Assembly: GCA_026392355.1 (NCBI GenBank)
Contig: JAPLCF010000030.1
Span: 248,001-312,000 of the forward strand
DNA length: 64,000 nucleotides
From: Actinomycetota bacterium
GTDB taxonomy: Bacteria; Actinomycetota; Thermoleophilia; Gaiellales; F1-60-MAGs149
Direction of reading: 5' to 3'
The notes beneath the pieces were generated by a model. The model had not been told where the DNA came from, did not search any database, and saw only the letters and a program-made list of their open reading frames with translations. This document shows positions 34,383 through 42,135 of the stretch, piece after piece; position 1 is the stretch's first letter, and every line of letters starts with the position of its first letter. Made by a program: the position numbers and the translations under genes.

Positions 34383-35012
34383 CTAGGCCTTGTCGGCAGG
34401 CGGGGCGACGGGAGGTGCGTCCGGCGCAGGCAGGGCATCAGGTGCGTCCGGTGCGGGCAGCGCGGCATCGGCTGCGGCCTCGGGGGCTGGCTGGCCCTCG
34501 ACACCTTCCTTGAAGGCATTCGCTGTGTCACCAAGCATGTCGACGCGCGCCTTGGCGGCATCGCCGGCGCTCTTGGCGGCCTTGCCGAGCGACGACTGCG
34601 GCTCGTGCTCCTCGTTGGTGACGCCCTCACGGATATCGCGCGCGGAATCGGTAACAGCCCGCGTGGCGCGGCCGACGGCGGTCTGCGGCTCGGCACCACC
34701 GGCGGACGACTTGGCGTCGTCAGCCAACCCGGCGACGCCCTCGCGCGCCTCCTTGGCGGCCTCGAGCGCACTATTGCCGACGGCGGCGGCCTTTTCCTTG
34801 CCCGCGACGGTCGCCTGGTAGATCGTCGAATCGGTGTTGGCTTCCTCGGCCATGCTCGCCTGGAGTTCCTGTGCGGCGCCCTTGATGCCGCCGCCGGTGT
34901 CCTTAACGCGATTAGCGCCCTTGCGGAACAACTTCTTGCTGCCGCCAACGCCAAAGATCAGGAAGCCGACGAGGACGACGAGCGCGATATGCCACGGGGA
35001 GAGACTGCCCAT
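34383..35012 (-). CDS. TatA/E-like protein with long Ala-rich tail
   Basis: 209 residues. The first 35 fit TatA: LSPWHIALVVLVGFLIFGV as the short membrane helix, then SKKLFRKGANRVKD as the start of the amphipathic helix. TatA is usually 50-100 residues; here about 150 extra residues of alternating Ala/Glu/Lys-rich helix and a Pro/Ala/Asp-rich end follow. It may be a Tat pore component or a TatA-derived protein. TAGGAT 6 nt before the ATG supports a leaderless start. tatC is not in the window. Confidence 0.68.
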   Translation of the reverse strand: MGSLSPWHIALVVLVGFLIFGVGGSKKLFRKGANRVKDTGGGIKGAAQELQASMAEEANTDSTIYQATVAGKEKAAAVGNSALEAAKEAREGVAGLADDAKSSAGGAEPQTAVGRATRAVTDSARDIREGVTNEEHEPQSSLGKAAKSAGDAAKARVDMLGDTANAFKEGVEGQPAPEAAADAALPAPDAPDALPAPDAPPVAPPADKA

Positions 35013-35018
35013 GCGCGC

Positions 35019-35024
35019 ATCCTA
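35019..35024 (-). promoter_or_regulatory. -10 element of leaderless TatA-like gene
   Basis: TAGGAT on the minus strand exactly 6 nt before the ATG at 35012. Confidence 0.55.
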
Positions 35025-35041
35025 GCGGCGAAGGAGGCGGA

Positions 35042-35140
35042 ATGACTGCCGGTCACGAGCTACCCGTGATTCCTCTCGTTCTCAGCCGCGTTACTCAATG
35101 CTTGATAATCATGATTATGAGAAGTTACAAACGGTACTGA
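35042..35140 (+). CDS. Possible 32-residue small ORF with strong Shine-Dalgarno sequence
   Basis: AAGGAGG at 35031-35037 is 4 nt before an ATG that opens a 32-codon frame ending TGA at 35138-35140. The peptide begins MTAGHELPVIP and ends with a hydrophobic then basic stretch (CLIIMIMRSYKRY). The frame contains an AT-rich palindrome (35105-35118) and several codons rare in this genome (ATA, AGA, TTG, CTA). It could be a leader peptide or chance; no homologue is known to me. Confidence 0.25.
   Translation: MTAGHELPVIPLVLSRVTQCLIIMIMRSYKRY
35105..35118. promoter_or_regulatory. AT-rich palindrome, Fur/Zur-box-like
   Basis: ATAATCATGATTAT is a perfect 14-bp palindrome flanked by TTG and GAGAAG, an AT-rich island in very GC-rich DNA. 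It resembles half of a Fur-family box (GATAATGATAATCATTATC). It lies between the TatA-like gene and the LpdA-like gene, 89 nt before the -10 of the latter. The match is partial. Confidence 0.35.
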
Positions 35141-35206
35141 GGGTCGACGCCGCCGCCCTCCCGGTGCCCAGGCGGTGAAGCGCGGGCTCTCGGCAGCCGG
35201 GCGCGA

Positions 35207-35212
35207 TAGGCT
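35207..35212 (+). promoter_or_regulatory. -10 element of leaderless LpdA-like gene
   Basis: TAGGCT is exactly 6 nt before the ATG at 35219. Confidence 0.6.
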
Positions 35213-35218
35213 ATCCGC

Positions 35219-36643
35219 ATGCGTTACGTGATTCTCGGTGGTGGTCCCTCTGGCTATGCCGCCGCCTCTGCCGCCGCCGCACTCGGCGCCGAAGTCACGC
35301 TGATCGAGGAGCGCGGTCTCGGTGGGTCCTGCACCCTCACGGACGCGATTCCGTCGAAGACCCTGCTGTCCACAGCAACGGTGTTGGCGAGCATCGATCG
35401 CGCCGACCAGTGCGGCGTCGAGTTTGAGCACGGCAAGCCGCACGTCGACATGCTTCGCACGGTCGCGCACGCACGGTGGGTCGCAACGCACCAGTCGCGC
35501 GGTATTCGTGATCGTCTCGAAGAGACCACCGTTCAGGTCGTCCACGGGCGCGGCACGATCGTCGAGCCCGGTCTCGTTCGGGTCGACTGCGATGGCTACA
35601 CGACCGACGTTCCGTACGACAACCTCCTCATCTCGACCGGCGCCAGTCCGTGGCTCCCCGCGTTCGCCGAGATCGATCACCAGCGCGTGTTCACGACACG
35701 CGAGGTGCTCGATCAGCGTGAGACCCCCGAGCATCTGATCGTCGTCGGCGCCGGTGCCACCGGCTGCGAGTACTCGGAGTTCTTCGCCTCGTCAGGGAGC
35801 AAGATCACGCTGCTCTCCGCTCGCTCGCAGATCCTCCCCAACGAGGACGAGGACGTCGCCGAGATCATCCAAGAGGGATTCCTGTCGCGCGGCATGGAGA
35901 TCCAGATGGACGCGCGCATTACGAACATCGACCTTGACGACGATCATGTCATCGTCAAGGCCGAAGACGGACGCTCCTTCCGCGGGACCCACGCCATCAT
36001 CTGCATGGGCCAGCGTGCCAACACCGCCGGCCTCGGTCTGGACGTCGTCGGCGTCGAGCTTGACGCCCGTGGAGCGATCGTCATCGATGACGACATGCGC
36101 ACGACAGCGCCCAACGTCTACGCCGCGGGTGACGTCGCGGGCGGCATGATGCTCGCCTCGACCGGCGCCATGCAGGGTCGGCATGCAGCACTCCACGCGT
36201 TTGGGGCCACCGAGGGCACGCTCAGCCTCACCAACGTGGCGTGGACGATCTTCACCCGCCCCGAGGTGGCAAGCGTCGGCCTCTCCGCCGCGAAGGCCTC
36301 GCGCATCGGACGTCAGGTCGACGTCACGAAGCACTATCTCAATGCCAATCCGCGCGGCGTCATCTCCGGCTGGAATGTCGGCATGATCAAGCTGATCACG
36401 GACCCCGAGACGGGTGTGCTGCTCGGCGGTTCGATCGTTGGCTACCGCGCCTGCGAGATGATCGCGACGATCGCACTCGCAGTGAATGAAGGCCTGACGG
36501 TGGAATCGTTGGCGAACACGGGCGTGGTCACGCCCTCCATGTCCGAGTCGCTGCAACGCGCCGCCGAACGCGCAATGAACCGACGCATGGCACGCTCCGG
36601 AACGGGCGTTGCCGTTCCGAAGACCCAGCCGCTCGGCGCCTAG
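35219..36643 (+). CDS. FAD-dependent pyridine nucleotide-disulfide-family oxidoreductase without redox disulfide (LpdA/transhydrogenase-like)
   Basis: 474 residues. The FAD Rossmann motif is ILGGGPSGYAAASAAAALGAEV, the NAD(P) motif IVVGAGATGCEYSEFFA, and the second FAD segment APNVYAAGDVAGG. The catalytic region reads GGSCTLTDAIPSK: the first Cys is kept but the second of the CxxxxC pair is Ala. The C-terminal HPTxSE motif is TPSMSE, so the catalytic His is missing. It therefore cannot be a dihydrolipoamide dehydrogenase. Mycobacterial LpdA-type quinone reductases and soluble transhydrogenases are the nearest models. Its stop overlaps the convergent VanW-family gene by 4 nt. Confidence 0.85.
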   Translation: MRYVILGGGPSGYAAASAAAALGAEVTLIEERGLGGSCTLTDAIPSKTLLSTATVLASIDRADQCGVEFEHGKPHVDMLRTVAHARWVATHQSRGIRDRLEETTVQVVHGRGTIVEPGLVRVDCDGYTTDVPYDNLLISTGASPWLPAFAEIDHQRVFTTREVLDQRETPEHLIVVGAGATGCEYSEFFASSGSKITLLSARSQILPNEDEDVAEIIQEGFLSRGMEIQMDARITNIDLDDDHVIVKAEDGRSFRGTHAIICMGQRANTAGLGLDVVGVELDARGAIVIDDDMRTTAPNVYAAGDVAGGMMLASTGAMQGRHAALHAFGATEGTLSLTNVAWTIFTRPEVASVGLSAAKASRIGRQVDVTKHYLNANPRGVISGWNVGMIKLITDPETGVLLGGSIVGYRACEMIATIALAVNEGLTVESLANTGVVTPSMSESLQRAAERAMNRRMARSGTGVAVPKTQPLGA

Positions 36644-38511
36644 CCCGTCGTCGTCGCGTCGGTCGCCGTTGGCTCGGCGGTCGTAGTGGTGTCTGCTGGC
36701 GCAGCGCCTCCCCCACCCGCTGGCTTGCGCGGCCCCATCAGGATCACGGCGTTCTCGGGGTAATAGCGCCAGTGCCACGACTCCTTCGAGAGCAACTTCC
36801 CGTCCTTGAAGACCTTGCGGCCGTACTTGATGTGGAAGCCATCTGAACCCTTCGACTGCTGCACCTTGATCTCGCCGGGCGCCAACGTCGGATCCTTGAT
36901 GCGGACAGTCTTCGCCTTCGAATACGAGTAGGGCTCACCCGTCCAGTCAGTCACCTTGCGCCCGAGCGGCGCCGACAGCATCTTGACGGTGATGCCCTCG
37001 GCATCGGTGCTTGTGAGGATCACGACCGGCGCATCCCAGTTGTTCTCGAAGACCAGCTCCGGGCCGCCCCACGAGACGGTCGCCTCGCGCCCCTTGGGGT
37101 AGCGCGAGATCCAGAACGAGTGCGGCGTGTGGTCGATCAGCTTGAGGCCGGAGAAGAAGGCAGCGTTGAAGACCGTCGTCGCGATCTGCGAGACGCCACC
37201 GCCAACCGCGTCTTTGAGGACGTTGCCCTCGCCGATCATCGGTGCCTCGACGAAGCCGCGGGCGGCGGTGCGCTCGCCGAGTGCCTTGTTGAGGGAGAAC
37301 GTGCCCTTCGCCGGCAGGATGTACTGGTCGAGGATCTCCGCGCCACGTTTGATGTTGCTCACACGAGCGCCGCCGCTGTACGGCGTGAAGAACTCGCCGA
37401 CCACCTCGGTGACGCCCATCTGCTGCGCCTTCTCGGACGTCAGCGCGGGCTCACGGACGCCGATCGTGATCGGCGTGATGCGCTGCGTCGGATCCGCCTT
37501 CCAGGCGCTAATCAGCGCCTCAACATCGACGCCGCGCCCATCCCTGCTGCCAAGGATGCGCGCCTTACCCGCCGCGTTGGTCGTGAAGGTGGCGTTGCGC
37601 GGCGCGCGCTCACGACCCGGGTAGAGACCGCTGAAGAAGTTGCGTAGCGTGGCTGCCGAGATGCCGAAGCGAATCTCACCGTCCGCGGTAGGGAACTCCG
37701 TGGCCTTTGCGGCGACATTCCGAGGCACGCGCCGCGGGTCGTCGTTGAGCGTGACGATATGCGGAGACCGGGCGAACGTCCGGCCGACAGCGGCGGCCTG
37801 CGTCGCCTCTTCCGTACTAATCGCAGGCGCCGTCACGACGATAGGCACCTGGATCGAGGGCCCGACGGTGCCAATCGAGCGGATCGCCTGCCGGATCTCG
37901 CCGATGGCGGGGCGCTTGCCATCTGCCGCGGGCTGGACGGGGAAGCGCCCATTGGCGTCCTTCACGATCGCGGCGTTGCGCGGCGCCACCGTCGTGGCCT
38001 GTCGTAGCGGCAGGAGCGCCTGTCCGAGCTCGCGCGGGCTGTAGAGGTAGGTCAGCGGGATGTTGCGCGCGCTGCCAAGGCCAAGCCGGCCCTGAAGGCG
38101 CTCGAGAAAGGTCGAGTCGTCCTGCGCCGCTTTGACGGCAACCTGGGCGTTGGGCCGGAGGTTGATGTCGGCGGGGTCGATCGCGAAACGATTACCCCCG
38201 GAGACGAGCTCCACGCCGCGATCGACAAGCACCTTGCCATGGGCGCGCACCTTGACCTTGGCTTGGGCCGCCGTCAGGTCCCCCACGTCAACGCCATCAA
38301 TCGTGGTCCCGATCGGAATCGTGCCGCCGGTGTCACGCCCGAGATAGAGCGCGCCACCAACGACCACGCCGGCCAGCACGAGCACAGCGAGAGCGATCAC
38401 AAACGGAAAGCGGCGACGTCGCTTCTTACTCGCCGGACGCTTGGGCCCGAGGCTTTCCTCGACCGGGTCCTCAAAGCGGTAGACCCGCATCCGCTCAGGG
38501 GGAGTGCTCAC
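36640..38511 (-). CDS. VanW-family protein with YoaR-like domains, membrane-anchored
   Basis: 623 residues. A basic cytoplasmic N-terminus (KKRRRRFP) precedes one membrane helix (about 38-60), so most of the protein is outside the cell. Repeated YoaR/PG_binding_4-type domains (TIDGVDVGDLTAAQAKVKV) follow, then a VanW domain (GRGVDVE region, FSLNKALGERTAARGF, GGGVSQIATTVFNAAFFSGL), a C-terminal beta domain, and a Pro/Thr-rich tail. VanW-like proteins are associated with cell walls, biochemical role unknown. The GTG start at 38511 has TAGACT 7 nt upstream. Confidence 0.87.
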   Translation of the reverse strand: MSTPPERMRVYRFEDPVEESLGPKRPASKKRRRRFPFVIALAVLVLAGVVVGGALYLGRDTGGTIPIGTTIDGVDVGDLTAAQAKVKVRAHGKVLVDRGVELVSGGNRFAIDPADINLRPNAQVAVKAAQDDSTFLERLQGRLGLGSARNIPLTYLYSPRELGQALLPLRQATTVAPRNAAIVKDANGRFPVQPAADGKRPAIGEIRQAIRSIGTVGPSIQVPIVVTAPAISTEEATQAAAVGRTFARSPHIVTLNDDPRRVPRNVAAKATEFPTADGEIRFGISAATLRNFFSGLYPGRERAPRNATFTTNAAGKARILGSRDGRGVDVEALISAWKADPTQRITPITIGVREPALTSEKAQQMGVTEVVGEFFTPYSGGARVSNIKRGAEILDQYILPAKGTFSLNKALGERTAARGFVEAPMIGEGNVLKDAVGGGVSQIATTVFNAAFFSGLKLIDHTPHSFWISRYPKGREATVSWGGPELVFENNWDAPVVILTSTDAEGITVKMLSAPLGRKVTDWTGEPYSYSKAKTVRIKDPTLAPGEIKVQQSKGSDGFHIKYGRKVFKDGKLLSKESWHWRYYPENAVILMGPRKPAGGGGAAPADTTTTAEPTATDATTTG

Positions 38512-38518
38512 AGTCCGC

Positions 38519-38524
38519 AGTCTA
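38519..38524 (-). promoter_or_regulatory. -10 element of leaderless VanW-family gene
   Basis: TAGACT on the minus strand, 7 nt before the GTG at 38511. Confidence 0.5.
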
Positions 38525-38576
38525 CGTCGCGCTCCCGCAGCACGGTAGCGTTGAGGTGTTCCCGACCCCGGGAGCC

Positions 38577-39533
38577 CTAGGCGCTGAGCGCCAGGTACTC
38601 GCGGAGTTCAGGATTGGCCTTCGCCAGGGTGCTGAGTGCACGACCCTCGACCTGCCGGACACGCTCGCGGGTGCAGCCCAGCTCGGAGCTGACCTGATCC
38701 AGCGTGCGGGTGCCGTTGCCGTCGAGGCCGTAGCGGAGCTCGACGACCTGCCGTTCCTGCTCGTGGAGCTGATCGAGTGCGTGCTGCAGATCCGTCGAGA
38801 AGCTGCCACCGGTGACTGCCTCGTCCGGGCGCACCGCGTTGGGGTCTTCGACGAGGTCGGCAATGTCGGAGTCGCCATCGCCGACGCTGACGTCGAGCGA
38901 CACCGGATCCTCGACGATGTCGAGCAGTGCCGTCACCTTCTTGAGGCCGAGTCCTGTCGCAGCGGCAAGCTCCTCCGGCGTGGCGGGACGATCGAGCTCC
39001 TGACGGAGACGACGCTCGGCCTTGCGCACGCGCTTGAGGTTGTCGACGACGTGGACGGGGAGGCGAATCGTGCGTCCCTGATCCGCGATCGCGCGGCTGA
39101 TGGCCTGCTTAATCCACCAGGTCGCGTAGGTCGAGAGCTTGAAGCCCTTGGTGTGATCGAACTTTTCGACGGCGCGCATGAGGCCGACGTTGCCCTCCTG
39201 AATCAGGTCGAGCAGCGGCACACCCGAGGCGGCGCTATAGGGGCGGGCAATCGACATGACGAGACGCAGGTTCCGCTCGACAAGCTCTTGCTTGGCGCGC
39301 ATGTCGCCAGCATCCTTGCGGCGAGCCAGCGAGGCCTCCTCGGCGGCCGTCAGCAGACGGCCATCACCGATCTGGCGGACGTACGTGAAGAGCAGGTCGA
39401 CCTCGGGAGTCTCGTCAAACGAGTCGTCGATCTTTTCGGCGGCAGCCGGCGCGTCGAAGACGGCGTCGGGCTCGACGAGACGAAGGTTACGTGCGGGGCG
39501 AGTAGCGGTCTTGGGCTCTGCTGTGGCAGTCAT
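38577..39533 (-). CDS. RNA polymerase sigma-70 factor (primary/group 2 type)
   Basis: 318 residues from the ATG at 39533. Region 1.2 begins [21 protein letters not shown]. Region 2 holds [13 protein letters not shown] and [39 protein letters not shown], with [15 protein letters not shown] closing 2.4/3.0. Region 4 has the [26 protein letters not shown]. The N-terminal region 1.1 is short, so it could be the housekeeping factor or a group 2 paralogue. Its strong region 2.4 fits recognition of TANNNT -10 elements. The frame continues to 39668 with no ribosome-binding site. Confidence 0.9.
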   Translation of the reverse strand: MTATAEPKTATRPARNLRLVEPDAVFDAPAAAEKIDDSFDETPEVDLLFTYVRQIGDGRLLTAAEEASLARRKDAGDMRAKQELVERNLRLVMSIARPYSAASGVPLLDLIQEGNVGLMRAVEKFDHTKGFKLSTYATWWIKQAISRAIADQGRTIRLPVHVVDNLKRVRKAERRLRQELDRPATPEELAAATGLGLKKVTALLDIVEDPVSLDVSVGDGDSDIADLVEDPNAVRPDEAVTGGSFSTDLQHALDQLHEQERQVVELRYGLDGNGTRTLDQVSSELGCTRERVRQVEGRALSTLAKANPELREYLALSA

Positions 39534-39543
39534 GATGCTTTGA

Positions 39544-39621
39544 GGATTCCCGGTCGCCGCCGCCACCGCTACCTGCGGTTGGGAATCCTGCCGGAGTCCT
39601 AACGAATTGCCCATATTCGTT
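39544..39621 (-). promoter_or_regulatory. Two dyads upstream of the sigma factor
   Basis: GGATTCCC (39544-39551) and GGGAATCC (39581-39588) form an 8-bp perfect inverted repeat. AACGAAT (39601-39607) and ATTCGTT (39615-39621) form a second, 7 bp with a 7-nt spacer. Both lie in the 156-bp gap before the sigma gene. The second resembles an operator; the first would fold as a hairpin in the leader. Confidence 0.35.
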
Positions 39622-39689
39622 GGGGCAAACGCTGGTGGCGTGAACACAACACCAACATTTCGCGCCACTCGCTCCGGGCCGAACGTGGC

Positions 39690-39959
39690 TCAGAATGCAG
39701 GTAGCAGGAGCGCCTGACCAGCCTGAATCGTGGAGCTATCCAGGTGGTTCAGCTCCTTGATCTTCCCCACCGCGTCGCGCGGATCGCCCGTGCTGGTGTG
39801 CTCTGCGATCGTCCACAGTGAGTCGCCTGGCTGCACGATGTAGGTCTGCGGCTCCTGGCCGCCTTGACTGTCCGGTGCGGCGCGCAGGCCGATCACGAGG
39901 ACGAGGGACAGGATGGCGAGCAGCAAGCCCACCGAGCGGAGTATGCGGATGTCGAACAT
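39690..39959 (-). CDS. SOS-controlled LysM membrane protein, YneA-like
   Basis: 89 residues: one N-terminal membrane helix (about 8-26) and a C-terminal LysM domain (TYIVQPGDSLWTIAEHTS to QAGQALLLPAF). This is the build of Bacillus YneA, an SOS-induced division inhibitor that is also small and LysM-bearing. Two perfect LexA boxes flank its promoter, one overlapping the start codon, which strongly supports DNA-damage induction. lexA itself is not adjacent. Function as a division suppressor is inferred from architecture and control. Confidence 0.85.
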   Translation of the reverse strand: MFDIRILRSVGLLLAILSLVLVIGLRAAPDSQGGQEPQTYIVQPGDSLWTIAEHTSTGDPRDAVGKIKELNHLDSSTIQAGQALLLPAF

Positions 39960-39966
39960 ATGTTCG
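39953..39966 (-). promoter_or_regulatory. LexA (SOS) box 2
   Basis: CGAACATATGTTCG is a perfect palindrome matching the Gram-positive LexA consensus CGAACN4GTTCG. It covers the predicted transcription start (about 39962) and the ATG (39957-39959). Confidence 0.85.
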
Positions 39967-39968
39967 GT

Positions 39969-39997
39969 ACGTTAGACCGAACACGTGTTCGTGTCAA
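39969..39997 (-). promoter_or_regulatory. Promoter of the YneA-like gene
   Basis: On the minus strand TTGACA (39992-39997) and TAACGT (39969-39974) are separated by a 17-bp spacer. This is the most canonical -35/-10 pair seen in the window. Confidence 0.8.
39978..39991 (-). promoter_or_regulatory. LexA (SOS) box 1
   Basis: CGAACACGTGTTCG is a perfect palindrome filling the spacer between the -35 and -10 elements of the LysM gene. Confidence 0.88.
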
Positions 39998-40019
39998 GCG
40001 AATCGGCGTAACGATTCCG

Positions 40020-41072
40020 TCACAGCGCGTCGACAGCGTCCAATACGGCGTCGAGCACACGGTCGGGTCCATTACGCACGACGTCGTCGGCGACGAGACC
40101 GGTCTCGGCCTCGGCAGCGGCAATCGCCTGCTGGGCGGCAGCGTCATCGAGGTGTTTCGTGTTGAGCGCGATGGCTGCGACTTTGGCTGGGCGCACGGCA
40201 CTGGCCGACAACTCGTACAGCGCGATCACGTCCGACAGAGGCGGAATCGGGCGCGACGGGTAGTCGTCGTTGTGCGTCTGCCCGGCCAGATGCTGGAGCA
40301 CCAGCACGTCCGGCTGCGAGCCGTGGAGCAGCCCCTGCGTCACGGCGCTGTAGCCCGGATGCAGCAGCGATCCCTGCCCCTCGAGGAACAGCAGATCGCC
40401 GCGCTCACCACCCTGATCGATCAGCGACTCGGCGGCCCCGTTGACGTAGTCGGAGATCACGTGATCGACGGCAATCCCCCACCCCGTGATTGCGATCCCG
40501 GTCTGGCCGGTCGCCACAAAGACGCCCTTGCGACCGCGCGCGCACGCGCTGTCCGTCAGTTCGAGTGCCGTCGACATCTTGCCGATCGCGCAGTCGGTAC
40601 CAACGGTGTGCACGACGCGGACGTCGGCCTTGCGCGAGAGATCGCGGCGCGGAATCGTCAGGCCTTTCGGCGAGGTGCGCAGATCGCGCAGTTGTACGCC
40701 GTGCTGGGCGGCGGCAGCTACCAGCGCGGGATCATCATTGAGCAGCGTATGCAGACCAGCCTCGACGTCCATGCCGAGCTCCATGGCGCGCAGCAGCTGC
40801 GCCTTCCAGGCGTCGGTCAGCTTGCCACCGGCCGGGGCCACGCCGATCAGGGCGCAGGTCGCGCCGAGCGCATGGGCGGCATCCACGTCGGCGACAATCG
40901 GCACGTCGCGACGCGCGAACGGGACCACCGCGGCGCTCGTCTTGCCCGCCTGCGTGCTGTCGACGACACAGACGACCTCGCGGTCGGTGCCGAAGCGCAG
41001 AACGCCGTGGCCCGTTTTCGCGTCGGATTCCGCCCACAGGCCCTCGGCCAGGATTGCCAGCTGCTCGCTCAT
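40020..41072 (-). CDS. DUF1611-family protein, DgcN-like
   Basis: 350 residues. DUF1611 proteins have a Rossmann-like N-terminal domain and a P-loop-like C-terminal domain; the latter shows VGTDCAIGKMSTALEL, GQTGIAITGWG and DLLFLEGQGSLLHPGYSAVT. Members called DgcN have been reported to N-acetylate D-glutamate, with the product passed to the racemase DgcA. The overlapping enolase-family gene upstream matches that pair. The ATG overlaps the stop of the upstream gene by 4 nt (ATGA). Substrate is inferred from context. Confidence 0.8.
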   Translation of the reverse strand: MSEQLAILAEGLWAESDAKTGHGVLRFGTDREVVCVVDSTQAGKTSAAVVPFARRDVPIVADVDAAHALGATCALIGVAPAGGKLTDAWKAQLLRAMELGMDVEAGLHTLLNDDPALVAAAAQHGVQLRDLRTSPKGLTIPRRDLSRKADVRVVHTVGTDCAIGKMSTALELTDSACARGRKGVFVATGQTGIAITGWGIAVDHVISDYVNGAAESLIDQGGERGDLLFLEGQGSLLHPGYSAVTQGLLHGSQPDVLVLQHLAGQTHNDDYPSRPIPPLSDVIALYELSASAVRPAKVAAIALNTKHLDDAAAQQAIAAAEAETGLVADDVVRNGPDRVLDAVLDAVDAL

Positions 41073-42079
41073 ACCTTCTCTACTCCGATTCCCGGTCCCT
41101 GCGAGACCGTGACGACGCCGTCGACGAAACCGAGGCCGCGATACGGCCCGTCGTCGATCAGCAGGTGCCCATCCAAATCCACGTGATCACACAGCGACGC
41201 GATCTGCGCGCCCTGCCCGATGCCGAGCTCCGACTCGATCATGCAGCCGATCATCACCGCCAAGCCGTGCGCCCGTGCGGCGCGCGCCAGCGAGAAGCCT
41301 CCGCGAATACCACCGGTCTTCGACAGCTTAATGTTGACGCCATCGCCGAGCAGCGCGCAGTGCGGGACGTCGCGCGCCTCTTGCGCCGACTCATCGAGGA
41401 TCACCGGCAGACGCACGTCGAGCTCCCGATAAGCACGGTAGGCATCGACATCGTCGCGATGAAACGGCTGCTCGACGAACTCGATGCCAAGGCGCACGAG
41501 ATCCGGCGTGATCGCACGCGCGATCTCGATGTCCCAGCCTTCGTTGCCGTCAATGCGGATCGGACCAGCAAAGCCGGCGCGGACCGCCTCGAGACGCTCG
41601 AGATCAGAGGCACCGCCGACCTTCACCTTCAGTACGCGGTAGTCCTGTGCGCGGCGCACCTTGTCGGCCGTACCCTCGACCGTGTCGATGCCAATCGTGA
41701 AGGAGGTCGGCGGGCTGGTCGGCTCGAGGCCGAGCACGCGCCAGGTCGGCTGGCCGAGACGCTTGCCGATCCAGTCATGCAGCGCACCGTCGACCGCCAT
41801 GCGCGTGCCGCCCATCAGCCCCTCGGAATGCAGGCGACGCATGATCGCCTCGAGCGCGAACGGGTCGTCACCAAGCATCGCTGCGCCGAGACCATTGACC
41901 TCGCCAAGCATCGCCTCGGTCGTCTCGTCGTGGTAATCCACCGGCGCGCCCTCGCCAACGCCGATCAGGCCGTCGTGCTCGAGCTCGATCACCAGCACGG
42001 GCTCATGCGTCGAGACGCCACGGGCGATCTCGAACGGCTCGTGCAGGGTCAGGTTCTCGATGCGGGCGCGAATCTCCAT
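41069..42079 (-). CDS. Enolase-superfamily epimerase/racemase (dipeptide epimerase or DgcA-like)
   Basis: 336 residues. The catalytic frame is complete: KxK in LKVKVG, metal ligands in IRIDGNEGW, FVEQPF and ILDESA, the second catalytic Lys in NIKLSKTGG, and the GCMIES loop. This is the L-Ala-D/L-Glu epimerase subgroup. Because it is coupled to a DUF1611 gene, racemisation of N-acetyl-D-Glu (DgcA role) is at least as likely as peptidoglycan dipeptide epimerisation. TAGATT exactly 6 nt before the ATG indicates a leaderless start. Confidence 0.85.
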   Translation of the reverse strand: MEIRARIENLTLHEPFEIARGVSTHEPVLVIELEHDGLIGVGEGAPVDYHDETTEAMLGEVNGLGAAMLGDDPFALEAIMRRLHSEGLMGGTRMAVDGALHDWIGKRLGQPTWRVLGLEPTSPPTSFTIGIDTVEGTADKVRRAQDYRVLKVKVGGASDLERLEAVRAGFAGPIRIDGNEGWDIEIARAITPDLVRLGIEFVEQPFHRDDVDAYRAYRELDVRLPVILDESAQEARDVPHCALLGDGVNIKLSKTGGIRGGFSLARAARAHGLAVMIGCMIESELGIGQGAQIASLCDHVDLDGHLLIDDGPYRGLGFVDGVVTVSQGPGIGVEKV

Positions 42080-42085
42080 GCCGGA

Positions 42086-42091
42086 AATCTA
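42086..42091 (-). promoter_or_regulatory. -10 element of leaderless DgcA-like gene
   Basis: TAGATT on the minus strand exactly 6 nt before the ATG at 42079. Confidence 0.55.
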
Positions 42092-42135
42092 CGTCACGGC
42101 CGCGCCTCAGGCGTCCGCTATCCTCCTGCTCGCCC

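Noticed and set aside
35219-36643. Dihydrolipoamide dehydrogenase as L-protein partner for gcvT/gcvH
   Set aside because: The redox Cys pair and the catalytic His are both incomplete, so it cannot perform that reaction.
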